A stretch of 64,000 bases of DNA, taken from NCBI GenBank assembly GCA_963969595.1, contig OZ018413.1, forward strand, positions 3,102,501 to 3,166,500, in the 5' to 3' direction. The notes under the pieces are model-generated. The model did not search any database, had not been told where the DNA came from, and worked only from the letters and a program-made list of their open reading frames with translations. Shown piece after piece: positions 1 to 11,718 of the stretch. The stretch comes from Neckera pumila. Lineage: Eukaryota; Streptophyta; Bryopsida; Hypnales; Neckeraceae. How positions within the stretch are numbered: position 1 is the first letter of the stretch; each line of letters opens with the position of its first letter. The position numbers and the translations under genes are program-made.

Positions 1-801
1 CGGTAACAAAATATCAGCGGGTGACAAAAAGGAACGGGCCTCCACAATAGGAGGAGGTTGGGCCAAATACTCCGGTGCTTCGGTTTGCATCTTGAAGCCT
101 ACAACCTCCTCTTCTTCGTCATCCGACTCTATTATTTCACTAAAGTCGCGGATCATAACAGGAGCTGCAACAGGGGAAACAGGCTCCAGCATGTGAAAGT
201 ACATTTGTCCTGGAACGTGCGCCTCCTCGCCTTCTAAGGCGTCTGCAACTTTAGCAGCTGCTACCATCACTTCCTCTGGTTCCAAAGACCGAAGAGGGTC
301 AGTGTCGACCCTCTCCTCGTTCCATATGGATTCCAAAGCTTCTGAAACTGGTTCCACAGGAGTTCCAGCTTCAAGGGCAATAATTTTTGTTTTAGATAGC
401 AGGGGCTCCTTTGGATCTCCCTCCTGAGGAGCTTCATCTTCTTCCTGAGCTGAAACTGCTTTGAGAGACTGATTTTCGGCTTCTTCAAGAGACTCCACAA
501 CTTCAATTCCAGCTTCACGGAAGGTCTCAGTAAAATTTGATTCGGAGCATAGAACGCGAGCTGAATCACCAAGTTTGTGTTTTCTATCATTTGTGGATCT
601 TCTCCTGAGATTTGCTTGGGAAGCTCTGGGGATGTTAGTACTGGCGAAAATTCTTCCAAGAGAGGCTCCGGGAGGGGTGTGACCTAGCCGAGGGTGGTTA
701 TGGATTGGCTTTGGTGATGATATCACAGTCGGTGAAAGCCTAGTTAGCAGCCGACTACCTCCCTGTCCAAGTCCCAAGTAGTCCACCCCTGCTCCTACCA
801 T
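1..801 (-). CDS. uncharacterised acidic protein, possibly plastid-targeted (N-terminal 267 residues; runs off the window)
   Basis: A continuous minus-strand frame of 267 codons runs from ATG at 801-799 to the left edge without a stop, so only the N-terminal part is seen. The first 85 or so residues (MVGAGVDYLGLGQGGSRLL and onwards) are rich in Ser, Arg, Pro and Gly and nearly free of acidic residues, which resembles a chloroplast transit peptide. The rest is strongly acidic and low in complexity, with EAENQSLKAVSAQEEDEAP and an acidic run ESDDEEEEVVGF near residue 230. The start is preceded on the minus strand by a pyrimidine-rich stretch ending in CAG at 825, a good intron acceptor, so the 5' leader probably contains an intron. 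If the upstream exon is coding, the protein could start earlier, because the frame stays open for about 100 bases upstream of this ATG. I do not recognise the family. The reading frame is convincing from its length and amino-acid composition; the function is unknown. Confidence 0.65.
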   Translation of the reverse strand, partial: MVGAGVDYLGLGQGGSRLLTRLSPTVISSPKPIHNHPRLGHTPPGASLGRIFASTNIPRASQANLRRRSTNDRKHKLGDSARVLCSESNFTETFREAGIEVVESLEEAENQSLKAVSAQEEDEAPQEGDPKEPLLSKTKIIALEAGTPVEPVSEALESIWNEERVDTDPLRSLEPEEVMVAAAKVADALEGEEAHVPGQMYFHMLEPVSPVAAPVMIRDFSEIIESDDEEEEVVGFKMQTEAPEYLAQPPPIVEARSFLSPADILLP

Positions 802-824
802 TTTTGATCCTCGGGAGGAAACAC

Positions 825-2388
825 CTGAAATGATGAATCTAATGGATAAATTTAAGCAAAGAAAAGACGGAAACACGGAAGGCAAGTACTGTATTACAAA
901 GAAGGTGCATCAAATTCTGCCATTAAAGTTAATTGATTGACAATGGCTGTAAATTCCAGTGCGACATTGACAATGTGTGACACCAAAAAACACCCAAATT
1001 CCTGATACTCGCCTAGACTCGGCAACTGAATGAGTTTGGTTCACTCAAACGATCCTTCCTAGCTCCAACAAGACCTGTGCTCTTGAAAATACCCACTCGT
1101 ACACACACAAATGCTCAATGCGTCGTCCTTGTTGCGAATCCAGTCCTCCCAATCGCTTCACTGCACAATTTGTCATCACAAGAGAACGTTCCATGATTAA
1201 ATACAGAACAAAGTCGTGCAAGTGAAGTATCAAATACAATTCCTAATGAATTTAAGAGCAGTATGGTTGCTTCAATTCATGTGACGGGGGGAATGTAAAG
1301 ATTGCGGATTGGGGAGTAGTGCTGCTCAGGAGACGCCCAATGTATGTTCTATGAAGAGAATGTTACCAGGGGTATCATTTCAGGGGACGGGGTCCCCTGA
1401 GCAGCACTGCTAAAATCCCAAGTAAGCGAGTACATCAATACGAATCAAAGACTGCCGGGAAGAGACTTAATTTGATCAATGCAGAAAGTGTTCTCGAATG
1501 GTCCCAAAAGTTCATGTGGTCCTGAAAAAGAAAGTGAAGTGAACGAGGCAAGCAAAGCAACACGCATAGTTTGTAAGCTAATCGCTGTACTTTGATTATG
1601 ACCCTAGTTAATAACATCATTACGGTAATCAAACATTTAAAAACTGCAGTGGCGAATACCATTCGTGCTGACAATCACCTATATTTTGAACAAAACACAA
1701 GACACAAACCCTAGATTACTGCGCCTAGCACGTCCCTTGGCAGCTGCTAATTGATTGACACAAGGCTACACGAATGGCCATTCTTCGCCAAAAGTACTGC
1801 AGTTTTTGTAAAGAGGAAAAGATGCCAATATGATTGATTTCAAATAACTGTCCAAATTCAAAATTCCGAAGTACTAATTCTCCAAGACTACTCCAAAAGA
1901 AATCCTTAGTCAGCAAATTCGAAACAGGCCGAGAGCGACTCAGGGCCCACAAGCCCCTGAACTCACACCACGGCTACATTCTCTCAAAAGAGCACACACT
2001 GTGCTTCTCCTGAGCACCACTCTACTCTTCTAAGACAGGTGAAGGCGTAAAGACCTACCCACCACCTGTAAATCAAGCAACGAGATTCTAATGTCGAAAT
2101 TTCCCACCCACAACAGCAACGCCTCAAATCCAACACAAAATCAATCAACCCCAAACCGAAAAAACCCAATTTCTCAAAAACCCAATTCTCAAAACCCAAA
2201 TTCTCAAAACCCCAGAATGTAACCTCGCGCACTAATTTAGCACTCGAACGCACCCACAATTCGCCAACACCACGTCGCCGAAGCAAACTCAAGAGCCACT
2301 CCGAAATATCCCCAAAGTCTCCAACCCACGCACCACACACCAAATTCGCCAACCACAAGGATAAGTAGTTGTCCGGTCCCCACGACAA
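825..2388 (-). other. probable 5' leader and intron region of the minus-strand gene at 1-801
   Basis: No convincing coding exon is visible. On the minus strand the segment ends in a pyrimidine-rich tract plus CAG at 825, consistent with a 5'-UTR intron acceptor. Around 2145-2225 there is a short degenerate tandem array of a motif close to TTCTCAAAACCCAA. A small foldback element lies inside at 1317-1412. The true transcription start and intron donor cannot be fixed from sequence alone. Confidence 0.35.
1317..1412. repeat. 96-bp foldback MITE
   Basis: The ends are inverted repeats: TAGTGCTGCTCAGGAGAC on the left, and on the right the reverse complement of TAGCAGTGCTGCTCAGGGGAC. Inside the right half, 1381-1399 is a further perfect short palindrome (CAGGGGAC-GG-GGTCCCCTG, with one unpaired base). 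The element lies in the probable 5' intron of the flanking minus-strand gene. The superfamily is unknown. Confidence 0.55.
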
Positions 2389-3170
2389 TCACGACGTGAT
2401 CTCCGCGTCTTTCATTTCATTCCACATTTGCTTCTCTGCGAATGGGCTTTGGTTTTGTGGAAGGTGTTGTGCGCCAGTTGAGGGCTTCCGTAAGATATGA
2501 TCTTGTGGCCCTGTGAGGGAACTTTTTCTGGGTTTGGTTTGGCAGTCGTGTGCTGGGATGCTGTGAGTGGCGACTGGCGGACGGGATCGGGACCGCACAC
2601 TTTGCTTCAACGCTTGCCCCTCATCGCCAGTCATTCCTTACGGGCGTCGTGCCTGCGCGCGCTGGCTGCGAATCGCTGGCACGGGCCGGCGCTTTGCCTG
2701 GGGCCTGGGGGGTGATGATGATCCTGGTCTGGGCGAAGCGGGCCTGTTGCGTGGCGACACTTGGGGTTGTGAGGAGTCGGGACAAGTGGAGGAGCCCCAT
2801 TTGAGGATGGATTTGAAATAGGACGGCGGGTTGAGGGGCCCATCGCCGTGGGGAGCACCATGGACCGAGTTGCCCTGGAGCCGGGTTGCGCCTATGACCG
2901 GGTTGCCCAAACTCCCTAATTGCACACTCTCCATCGCCGTGGCGAGGTCGGATCCAGGCCCAACTCCTTAATTGCACACTCTGCTGGCTTGATTCTAAGT
3001 GAACGTAGGAGGTGATAAAAAAGCGCACACGTTCTCAAAGCTTTCTCTCTACCACAGAGGGACAAACGTATTGCAGTTTTGAATGTTCCAATGCTGAACA
3101 TAATCATTTTAGCTTCAAAATTCATAACTAATACCACAAAGGTCAACAAATTAGCTTGATAGTTCTCTTT
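2389..3170. other. GC-rich block without recognised gene
   Basis: Base composition rises sharply (roughly 2490-2950) compared with the AT-rich DNA further right. Open frames exist on both strands in several frames at once, as expected from GC-rich DNA rather than a real gene. A phrase close to CTAATTGCACACTCT occurs twice, near 2917 and 2969. This could be a promoter region or a decayed element. Confidence 0.3.
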
Positions 3171-4521
3171 GCCTTTTGAAGGTGATTATAGTTCTATTTA
3201 CCTTTTGAAGGTGATTATAGAAAAATATTTCAAGAAGTTTAGCTTACCCCAAAATGGGATCAACTTGGTAAATGGTCACTTTACATCCTCTACTCTATTC
3301 TACTCTAAATTCTCTACTCTAGAAAGGACGTACGTCGACCCTTTGAGGATATTTGCCTACAGAAACTAATGTAACAAATTTAGAAATTTTAGGTAATATA
3401 AAATGGTAGAAATTGTATATCTATTACAGTACCCTCCAAGGTCAAATTTTGAACAATGGGTGAAAGCAATCATGTTTGGGTAATATGTAATCTTTGTTTT
3501 TTCATCCATCTGAATATTTGTAGATTCTTATACTAGTTCTCTTAAATTTGCATAGTATAGATTTTTTGAGCTTTTCTTTGCAAATATAATATGGTTGAAG
3601 GTGTACAATTATGTCTAATCTCAAAATAATTTTGTCATTTCAAAAACAATCTTCCAAAAATGACTTCAAGAATAAGTATGATAAAAATAAATTTAAATTA
3701 CCATAATTAGAACCTAACATTCTAAACTCAAAGAAACAAAATCTTGTGAAAATTACATACATTCAATCTATAATCAATTCTAAGGAGTTTTCAATATTTG
3801 ATTTCAAATTTTATTGAAAAGTTGTTGGTTAGTGTAGTAGTTGATTTAACCACATGGAAATGATCTATAGATCATATTTATAAGTTTTGTTTAAAAGTCA
3901 TTGTTAATTGATTATTCTAGATTCTATTTTATTATACATTTCCACAATATTGGAAATTTGAACTCCACCATGGTCCTTACAAGGTTTAATTGTACAATGT
4001 TACAACTAGTACTTGTCACATTTTCATCCATCCAAATTTTGAAAGTATTCTTACATTTTGGCATCCAGTTTTGATAAAAGAATATTTATACTGCATGTTT
4101 CTCATACACAATGGCCATGTTGTTGTAGATTTTGCAATTCTTTTATTCATAGTGTATAAAATAAATACTAATTGTCATATTCCTTGGTCCTTGTTTCATT
4201 CATGTCAAAAGGATGGTCACTTTTTTTCATTCATATATTTTTATTTAATTGGTGTTGTAAATAAAATGTTGCAAATTTGCAATAATATGAACAAGATACA
4301 TAATAAAGTACATCTTGTTGTACATAATTGAATTGATAACCAAAACCAACCTTACAAGGTATCTAGAGATCACTCAAAAATAATATTTTAATGAATTTAA
4401 ATTTACATTTAAAAGTTCAATTAGATATAAATATTATATGGTAATTTCTTTGTGATGTCACATGTTTAAATCAAAAAAAATTTGTGCACCTCCATCTTAT
4501 ATTAAATGCATTCAAAAAATA
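3171..4521. other. AT-rich intergenic DNA
   Basis: No gene is seen. A direct repeat of the phrase CCTTTTGAAGGTGATTATAG occurs twice at about 3173-3219. The stretch just after it (about 3215-3290) resembles part of the foldback family at 11.7-12.6 kb. Confidence 0.4.
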
Positions 4522-4777
4522 CATTAGAAGAAATTTTAGGCATCAAAGAGGCTAAGAGTTTTGGATGGCAGCGGTTCAATTATAGAAATAATGGCATTTT
4601 TTTTAAATTTTTATTGAATCTGATGTGGCACTACTAATGCCACGTCAGCACCATGTTAGATGGGCTATTTTTTAATTTTTTCCAAAAAATATTTTTGTAT
4701 TTTTGTATTTTTGTATTTGCACCGTGGGGGTGCCAAAAGTTCTCTGTCCTTCAACAAGCTTCAGATTTCTTCTAATG
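4522..4777. repeat. MITE, CATTAGA family, divergent copy
   Basis: The left end CATTAGAAGAAATTTTAGGC and the inverted right end (CATTAGAAGAAATCTGAAGC when reverse-complemented) form terminal inverted repeats. The interior carries the same kind of phrase as the better copies at 39.9-40.6 kb and 59.4-61.7 kb, namely a GTGGCA/TGCCACGTCA segment followed by an A/T run. It is 256 bp long and has no coding capacity. Confidence 0.55.
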
Positions 4778-5258
4778 GTAATTTAGCTCCTACACTTCTA
4801 ATTTAGGAAGCTTATAATCAACAATTGATTATTGTGGAACTCATGTTTTATAGTTTGCATTTAAAGAAGGAGTGTTTGTTCCGGTTTGCAATGACTAGTG
4901 TTGGGATTTCATACTCATTAGGATGTTTAGAAAACATTTTCAATCATAAATAGGTTCATTTGCAATTTGCATCGTGGACATTTATCTTTCACCATGAAGG
5001 AATTTTCAACTTCTACTTTTGATTTGGATAGAATGATGAGCATGGTGATGTCTACAAAGTCAAACTTTTGCAAAATCTTAAATACATTCCATGTTACAAT
5101 TATATTAAATTTAAGTGATACGGCAATTTGGAAAGCCATATCCATGATTTTTTTTCTTAAACATGATTTGGAGTCGCTCTCTAAATTTTTGTGGTTTAGC
5201 TTGTTTTTTATACGATTTATTTTGGTTGTACAAAGTCCAAAACCAAATATTCTAGTAC

Positions 5259-5805
5259 TTAACTCCTAAAGGATGAAGTAGCATTTTTTGGCAATATAGA
5301 CTTTGGTCATCCATTTATGAAAGAAACTTTCATTTTTTACTTTGAAATTTTTATATAAAATGTGGTCAATGAGTAGCTTTAAAGGCACAACAATTTTCAT
5401 AACTTTTGACTACGTGGATAAAAAGTTATTGTATGATATATAGTTTCTTTTTTATCCTTGGCAACATAGGTAACTAAAAAAATCACTTTTATAATAGTAA
5501 ATCAAACTTTGAAATTGATTTTCTAGATTTATATATATATGTGTAAAGCTATGAATCATTTAAATTTTAATTAATGAGATGAAGTTACTGTATGAGGAGT
5601 TTTAATTTGCAGATAGTTATAGAATTTCTACTCTAAAATAAACTTTGAAGTCCTATATTTCATTCAAATTTCAATATCTTGGAAAAAAATAAAATCATAA
5701 GATGCAGATTTTTATTACAACATTAATTTTTTTTCAGTTCCATAACTATATTCTTAACAATTTAGTATTTTCAATCATTTTACACTTCTTTCTATCTACA
5801 ATTTA
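5259..5805 (+). mobile_element. TTAA-family non-autonomous transposon, 5' half only
   Basis: It begins TTAA-CTCCTAAAGG and continues with the family's left-half sequence (ATTTTTTGGCAATATAGAC, then the TTTGCAGATAGTTATAG-type phrase near 5610). Homology to the copies at 7551 and 52441 stops near 5805. The right end (TTTAGGGG-TTAA) is missing, so this is a truncated copy. Confidence 0.6.
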
Positions 5806-7003
5806 GAACACGACAGGGTGTGGATAGACCAAATAAGACACCAAACTAGGGAGGACCGATAAAGGACACAGCGGTCAAAATCCAATTGATCTTGCACTCC
5901 CTAATAGAATATTTGCCCAAAATGCCATTTGTACACCACATCCTAACAACACCAATTAAGGATGTGTGATCGGGAGGGTGCCTTTTCACCAAAGATTTGA
6001 CGATATGCTAATAGTCGATAACGCTTAGCCAAATTTCAAGAGTTGCTTGCCATGCAACCACATGATGCCATTGAAGACGAGGTTATTCCATTCAAGCCAT
6101 AGAATCTACATGACAGTAATTTAGAACAAACTCTAAATCTTATCTAGTTTTAGGAACCTTCTAGAAGTTAGTCACTAAAAAGTGATTGCTTATAGTAGAG
6201 TTGTTGCTAAGGGCCAATGTTACCATTGATAACAGCTAGGGGGGTCATGATTTGAGTAACCCAATTCTATGTCCTTTGTAGGGCAGATTATAGCAGCAAC
6301 AACCTCAAGGCCATTTCCTAGAGAATAGCCAGGTGATCCTTTGATGCAATTGTCCATTGCTTATCTATTGCCTTCTCCATTGCCTCCATTGGAAGGACGC
6401 CGAAGGAGAACATGATGGATGTTATTATGCCAAATGTTCTTTGTAGGGTTTGCTTGTGGGTTGGATGTCCTTTGTTTCTTTGACAAAAAAGTGGTTTAAG
6501 AGGCGCTCGTCCATTCTTCCTTCCAACAATGGCGACATGATGATATCATCATTGCTATAGGTATCTTTCCTTTGTGAGATGGAACAGGCCTATAATCTAT
6601 GCATCACTGTCTTTCTTTATCGGATTCTTTGCAACAGACCAGAGTGAACTTCCATGGTACGTAGTTGAACATACACCCCATTTGTATTTTCCATTGATGA
6701 GAGGCCAACACACTTCTTAGATTTGGGTGCCAATAGACTATTTTGTACTTATAGTTTGTCCACAGAACTTTAAATTGCATGGACTACAAACACAATTTGG
6801 TTCAACAACACTAATTTGGTAGAGGATGGTGTAGCTATTTTCTTGGACAGAATTATGAGACAGGAAATAGGGACACAATTCTAACATGTGCATATATAGT
6901 TTGTTCAATAAAATGTCAATATCCAAGATTGAACTTACTCACAATATGCGTATCCAATATAATCATCTCGAACTTGAGGGAGGAAGATTTTTCAACAGAT
7001 CGT
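5806..7003. other. intergenic DNA without recognised gene
   Basis: Composition is more balanced than in the flanking repeats and hints at an old decayed element, but all frames are broken by stops and I recognise no domain. Confidence 0.35.
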
Positions 7004-7277
7004 ATTGAAGTCGTGAATTCATGCCTACGTACCATAATCGTATATATTACGTGTATTATTACGCACTAAATCAGTGTTGTTAAAATCTTTATTAAAAATA
7101 TGCAATTTATTAACTTTAATTAAACAAATGTGGTATCCAAAATGCACCTAAACTGTACTGATATCAATACAACAATTGTACGTCATTGATAGGCATTGTT
7201 TATGCACTAATTCCATGCATAAAAATACACGTAATATGTATGATTATGCTACGTAGATATGAATTCACGACTTCAAT
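7004..7277. repeat. 274-bp MITE with about 60-bp terminal inverted repeats
   Basis: The left end reads ATTGAAGTCGTGAATTCAT and the right end is its inverse. The match continues inward through CTACGTA, CATAATC and ATATTACGTGTATT for about 60 bp with few mismatches. The interior is AT-rich and non-coding. I see no clear target duplication. Confidence 0.7.
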
Positions 7278-7550
7278 GTTGTATTTGTACGGACCTATGA
7301 ACCTTATAAATTAGAGATGATTGTGTCTACATTAACCTCAAAAAGTAAAGACGTGGATTACAAATGATTTCAAGAGCATCCTACTAGAGTTACAAAAAAT
7401 AGATGAAATACATCCAAGTTTGTTGAGAAAAACAAATTTTGTCTATTCATCAATGATGTATCTAAGCATCAAGAGTAGAAAACATTCATACAATTGAAGT
7501 TCTAATTTTAATTTACAAATTTACTTCAAATGAGCTTTGAAAATTTTCAT

Positions 7551-8483
7551 TTAACCCCTAATGGACCAACATGCGTTTTTTGGCTACGTAGAAATTTTGG
7601 GTAGGTATGTATGACTAGAGATTTCTATATTTTTGTCCCAAATTATAATAGACGGTGGAGACAAGGAATATCTTTCATATGCACTAAACTTCATGACATT
7701 TGGAGATATGAGTAAAAAATTATGGCCTAATATGTTACTTTTTTCATAACTAGGTAATCTGTGCACATCAAAAAAATCACTTTTTTCGTAAACAAACATT
7801 TGAAATTGGCTTTCTAGAGTTATATATATGTGGAAAGCTTTGAATCATTCCATTTTGATCAATGAGTCAAAATTCATGAGGATTTTTTTGTTTGCGGGCA
7901 GTTATAGATTCTCTATTCTAACATAAACTTTGAACTCTTTTATCTTACTCAATTTTCAATATTTTTTGAAAAAAATAAAATGATAGGATGTATATTGTTT
8001 ATTACAATACTGCAAGCATTGGGATTGGCATTTTTCTTTTGCATAACCAAATTCTTAACAATTTAGTGTTTTGAATTATTCTCTACTATTATCTACTTAC
8101 TATTTTTTTCCTATATGTTATACAATTCCAAATGATGTGAAATTTTTTGAGCATGTAATCAACTTGCCTTGAGTAATGAATCCAAAGAGTTACCACCGTT
8201 TTGGACATTTTTTTCATACAAAAGTGAGCTTGTGAAGTGCAGCTCCCCATTTTTTTGCAAGGACAAAAAAGGATTTTAGTCAATTCAAATGCTAATATCT
8301 TGCAATCCACACGGTGGAAATTTCTGAAATTTTTTCCACAACTTTTCAAACTAGTTTACTACAAGATCCTACCATTACTCGTGTCAAAAAAGGTTTTAAG
8401 AAAAAAATTTGGTACTTGTTCTAAAAATGACAATTTTTGAGCTTTTTGGGTGAAAATATAGTCATAGAACTTTAGGGGGTTAA
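7551..8483 (+). mobile_element. TTAA-family non-autonomous transposon, complete copy
   Basis: It is bounded by TTAA-CCCCTAATGG on the left and CTTTAGGGGG-TTAA on the right. The interior shares with the copies at 52441 and 61725 the phrases GTTTTTTGGC, TTTGCGGGCAGTTATAG, CTTGTGAAGTGCAGCT and ATGCTAATATCTTGCAATC in the same order. It is 933 bp with no transposase frame. Confidence 0.75.
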
Positions 8484-8698
8484 AAAAATCTTCAAAAATA
8501 TGATATCTATCTTTAGCATTTTAAAATTTATTTTGTATACTTGGTCAATATTGTAGTTTCAATTGGTTTCAGAAAAAAGGCATGAAATTCGATGATGAGA
8601 AGATCATCACTTTTTCCAAATAAGGTAGTCAACTCTAAAAGCAATCGTCTTTCTTAAATGGCTCTTATAATTAGCTATTGAATATATGTAATGTGGTT

Positions 8699-9032
8699 TT
8701 CAAATGAACTTCTTTAGCCATTGAGTGAATTGAAGAAAATTTGTTATTTATTGTTAGAGCCAATTATTCTCTTCGGTTTTGTCCCATCTCTTTACAAGAT
8801 GTAGGTGGACGGATTTTGAGAGTTCTATAGTCATAAATAGGTGCCTCTAACACAAATCTTTGAAAATTCATAAGTAATTCAATAATGCATGGAAAAAGAC
8901 AAAACCAATTGTGTTACATTGTGCATCTATTTTTCTATCTCTGAATAATGAGCTAAAAATCATTCTATCTACGAAACCCAAGAAAAAGGTGGATTAGCCT
9001 TTAAATGGTCACATATAGCAGACTATCTTAGT
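8699..9032 (+). repeat. dispersed repeat, first copy
   Basis: The segment recurs in the same orientation at 10220-10541, sharing GAGCCAAT, GTGGACGGATTTTG / GTGGACAGATTTTG, TTTGAAAATTCATAAGTAAT and AAAAAGGTGGA in order. The two copies flank the TTAA element at 9101-10219. Confidence 0.6.
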
Positions 9033-9100
9033 AAATTTTCTAGTAAGATAGTCTACTGTAAAAGTGACTGGCTTCTTCAAATGGACCTTATACTTAGGTC

Positions 9101-10219
9101 TTAACCACTAAAGTCCCAAGGCCATTTTCTGTCAAAAACAACTCAAAACTGCCAGTTCTATTGCGTACATCCAAGATAAGTAAAAAACATGTTTTTTTTA
9201 GAATTTAGCGTAGAATCTTGTACTTAATTTATCTCAAATCATGTGATAAAAATTTCATAAATTTTGACCGCATAGATTAGAAGATATTAGCATTCAAAGT
9301 TGGAAAAAATTAATTTTTTGAACACTGGCCTGCAATTTCAGATGACTTTGACCCCCATTTGTGAAAAAAATTTGCACTACAGACTTTGAATTTAGTTTGT
9401 TTTTTATTGAAGAATTGCCATTTCTAATACAACTACCAAATTTTTGGAAAAAAACAATTTTTGACACATATAACCATAGGATCTTGGTATGATGTATTAA
9501 CAACATGTGGTAAAAATTTCAGAAAATTCCACCATAAAGATCAAAAGATATAAGCATTCAAAGTCTCCAAAACCATTTCTTCAATCTTGCAAAAAATCAG
9601 GCAGCTGCACTTCACAAGCTCATTTTTCAATGAAAAAATGTCCAAAATGGTGGTGCTTCTTTGAATTCAGTTTCCTAAATAAGTTGGCAATATGCTTGAA
9701 TTTTTTCACATCCTTTGGAATTGTACAACATGTAGGAAAAAAATAATAAGTAGAAAGAAGTAGATAATGATTATCTACATCCTAGGATTTTATTTTATTT
9801 CCAAAAATATTGAAAAATGAGTCAAATAAATGATTACAAAGTTTCTTTTATAGTAGAGAATCTATAACTACCCGCAAACTAAAAAACCTCATAACTGTTG
9901 ACTCAATGATTGGAATGGAATGATTCAAATGTTTCCACGTATATATAATTGTAAAAAAACAGTTTCAAATTTTTATTTCTGAAAAAATTATTTTTTTCAA
10001 ATTTGCCCAAATTGCCCGCCCGGTGAAAAAAGTAACATATTAGGCCATAACTTTTTACTCGTATTTCCAAATGTCATGAAATTTAATGCATATGAAAAAT
10101 ATTCTTTGTCCCCAATTTCTATTAAAATTTCAGCCCAAAATATTTAAACCTCTAGTCACAAGTACCTGCTCAAAATTTCTATAATGCCAAAAAACGCATG
10201 CTAGTCCTTTAGGGGTTAA
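9101..10219 (-). mobile_element. TTAA-family non-autonomous transposon, complete copy, reverse orientation
   Basis: It is bounded by TTAA-CCACTAAAGTCCC and CCTTTAGGGG-TTAA. Relative to the copy at 7551 the interior is reversed: the CAAAAAACGCATG phrase lies next to the right end, and the latent-hairpin phrase TGCAGCT is near 9600 on the opposite strand. It is 1119 bp long. Confidence 0.7.
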
Positions 10220-10541
10220 ATGGACCACTTTTGCCATTGAGAAAATCGAGAGAAAAATGTTATTTATTGCAAGAGCCAATCATTGGACTTGGTTTTTTCA
10301 AATCCTTTTAGAAGTTGCAAGTGGACAGATTTTGGGAGACCTAAGGTCACAAGTAGGTGCCTGCAATAGGAATCTTTGAAAATTCATAAGTAATTCAAAA
10401 CACTCCAAAAAATATGAAACCACTTGGGTACATTCCACATCTTTTTTTTCTTTCTCTAAAAATTGATCTAACAATAATTATGTTCATGAAAACCTATGAA
10501 AAAGGTGGACCAACCCTTAAATGGTCGCTTTTAGAGCATAC
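10220..10541 (+). repeat. dispersed repeat, second copy
   Basis: Same-orientation match to 8699-9032, beginning exactly where the TTAA element at 9101-10219 ends. Confidence 0.6.
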
Positions 10542-10677
10542 TAGAATAGAACCTCCCTAATCCAATATTCTTTAAACCAATAAAGTGTTGTTAGAAAGTG
10601 TTGATTGCTAGTCCCAACTTAACAATATGAATCACATATGAGCATCAAGACCCTCTCTAATGTAATAACCTCTCTAA

Positions 10678-11076
10678 GGGCATGTTTCCATAGGCCCCAG
10701 GATGCCTAAATTCTGGAGGGACCCTGGAAGGCTTTGGACACTAGAAGTGACAAACTGGAGGCTCCTATGGTTTCCATGGGCTCTCCTTTCCACTCAAATT
10801 GGATGGGATCTGAAGCATATTTCGTAGAGCGGATAACAAATAACACTCAAGTCAATTTAAAAAGCAGGCCACCTTGGCAGAGAAAGGTGCGGATCGCTTG
10901 TTCTATAGCTAAAAACGACCCCTCCAGACCACCCTCCAGGACCTTCAGGCCCGCAAAGCCAAATTACATGAGCTGGAGGCTAGAGGGATTTCCTAGAGGT
11001 CCAGCTGGAGGTCCAAATTCCATGGAAACCGCCTGGACCCTCCAGAATTGGGCTTCCAGGCGTCCATGAAAACGGC
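10678..11076. repeat. MITE with GGGCATGTTTCC ends and a CTCTAA direct repeat at its borders
   Basis: The left terminus begins GGGCATGTTTCCATAGGCCC. The right terminus, reverse-complemented, reads GCCGTTTTCATGGACGCC, and both continue into AATTCTGGAGGG. The 6-bp phrase CTCTAA lies immediately outside each end (10672-10677 and 11077-11082). The ends resemble hAT or PIF/Harbinger MITEs of plants. A 111-codon open frame inside has no recognisable domain and is taken as chance. Confidence 0.65.
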
Positions 11077-11427
11077 CTCTAATGCAATGTGTCAGACTAG
11101 TCCCAACTCTATTAATTCAGAGAGGTTCTACTGTACCTTGCTAGGCTCAACTTTCAGCCCAAGGGTTTGCCAAAATCAAGTCCAAACATTTTCCAGCAAT
11201 TTTTTTTTTCTCGGAAGATACTGTAAGATACTAAGCGTAACTGAAATTAGTTTGAGCAACGAACAAATGAACACTAAATTCTCTATTCCATCGCCGTGCT
11301 ACCAGCCACATCAACGGCTGGTGTTGTGAGTCTGGACAAATAATAAATGCGGACTGATGCTGATTGGGACTGACAGGGACACACGGCGACTCCACGAGCC
11401 CCGGTGGTCAACAATTCAAAATAAGAT

Positions 11428-11491
11428 ATCGAAAAAAATAATAATAATAAAAATTAAAAAAATTAAAAAAATTAAAAAAATAATAATAAAC
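11428..11491. repeat. A-rich AAT/AAATT simple repeat
   Basis: Runs of AAT followed by repeated AAATTAAAA-type units. Low complexity. Confidence 0.7.
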
Positions 11492-11718
11492 AGTAAAAGA
11501 TATCGATGGTGCCCAAAGTTAAGTTACTGCACAGTGAGGCCAGAGTTTTGCAGTTTCATAATTTATTAACCACGCAAGGTATTTATGACGAAAGTGATGC
11601 ACCCCCACCTGCAACTGCAACCACCTGCCGCCTTTAGCTTCAGTCCACTCTGTACGCCAAGCCTGTTTCACACTACATCTCACTCCAAGCTCAACTCTCC
11701 AACTTCCTTGGGTCAGTG

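Noticed and set aside
267..659. 130-codon minus-strand frame overlapping the left-edge gene
   Set aside because: It is a shadow frame; the overlapping frame from 801 has natural protein composition and is open to the edge.
2497..3028. Multiple overlapping open frames in the GC-rich block
   Set aside because: Open in several frames on both strands, with no consistent protein-like reading.
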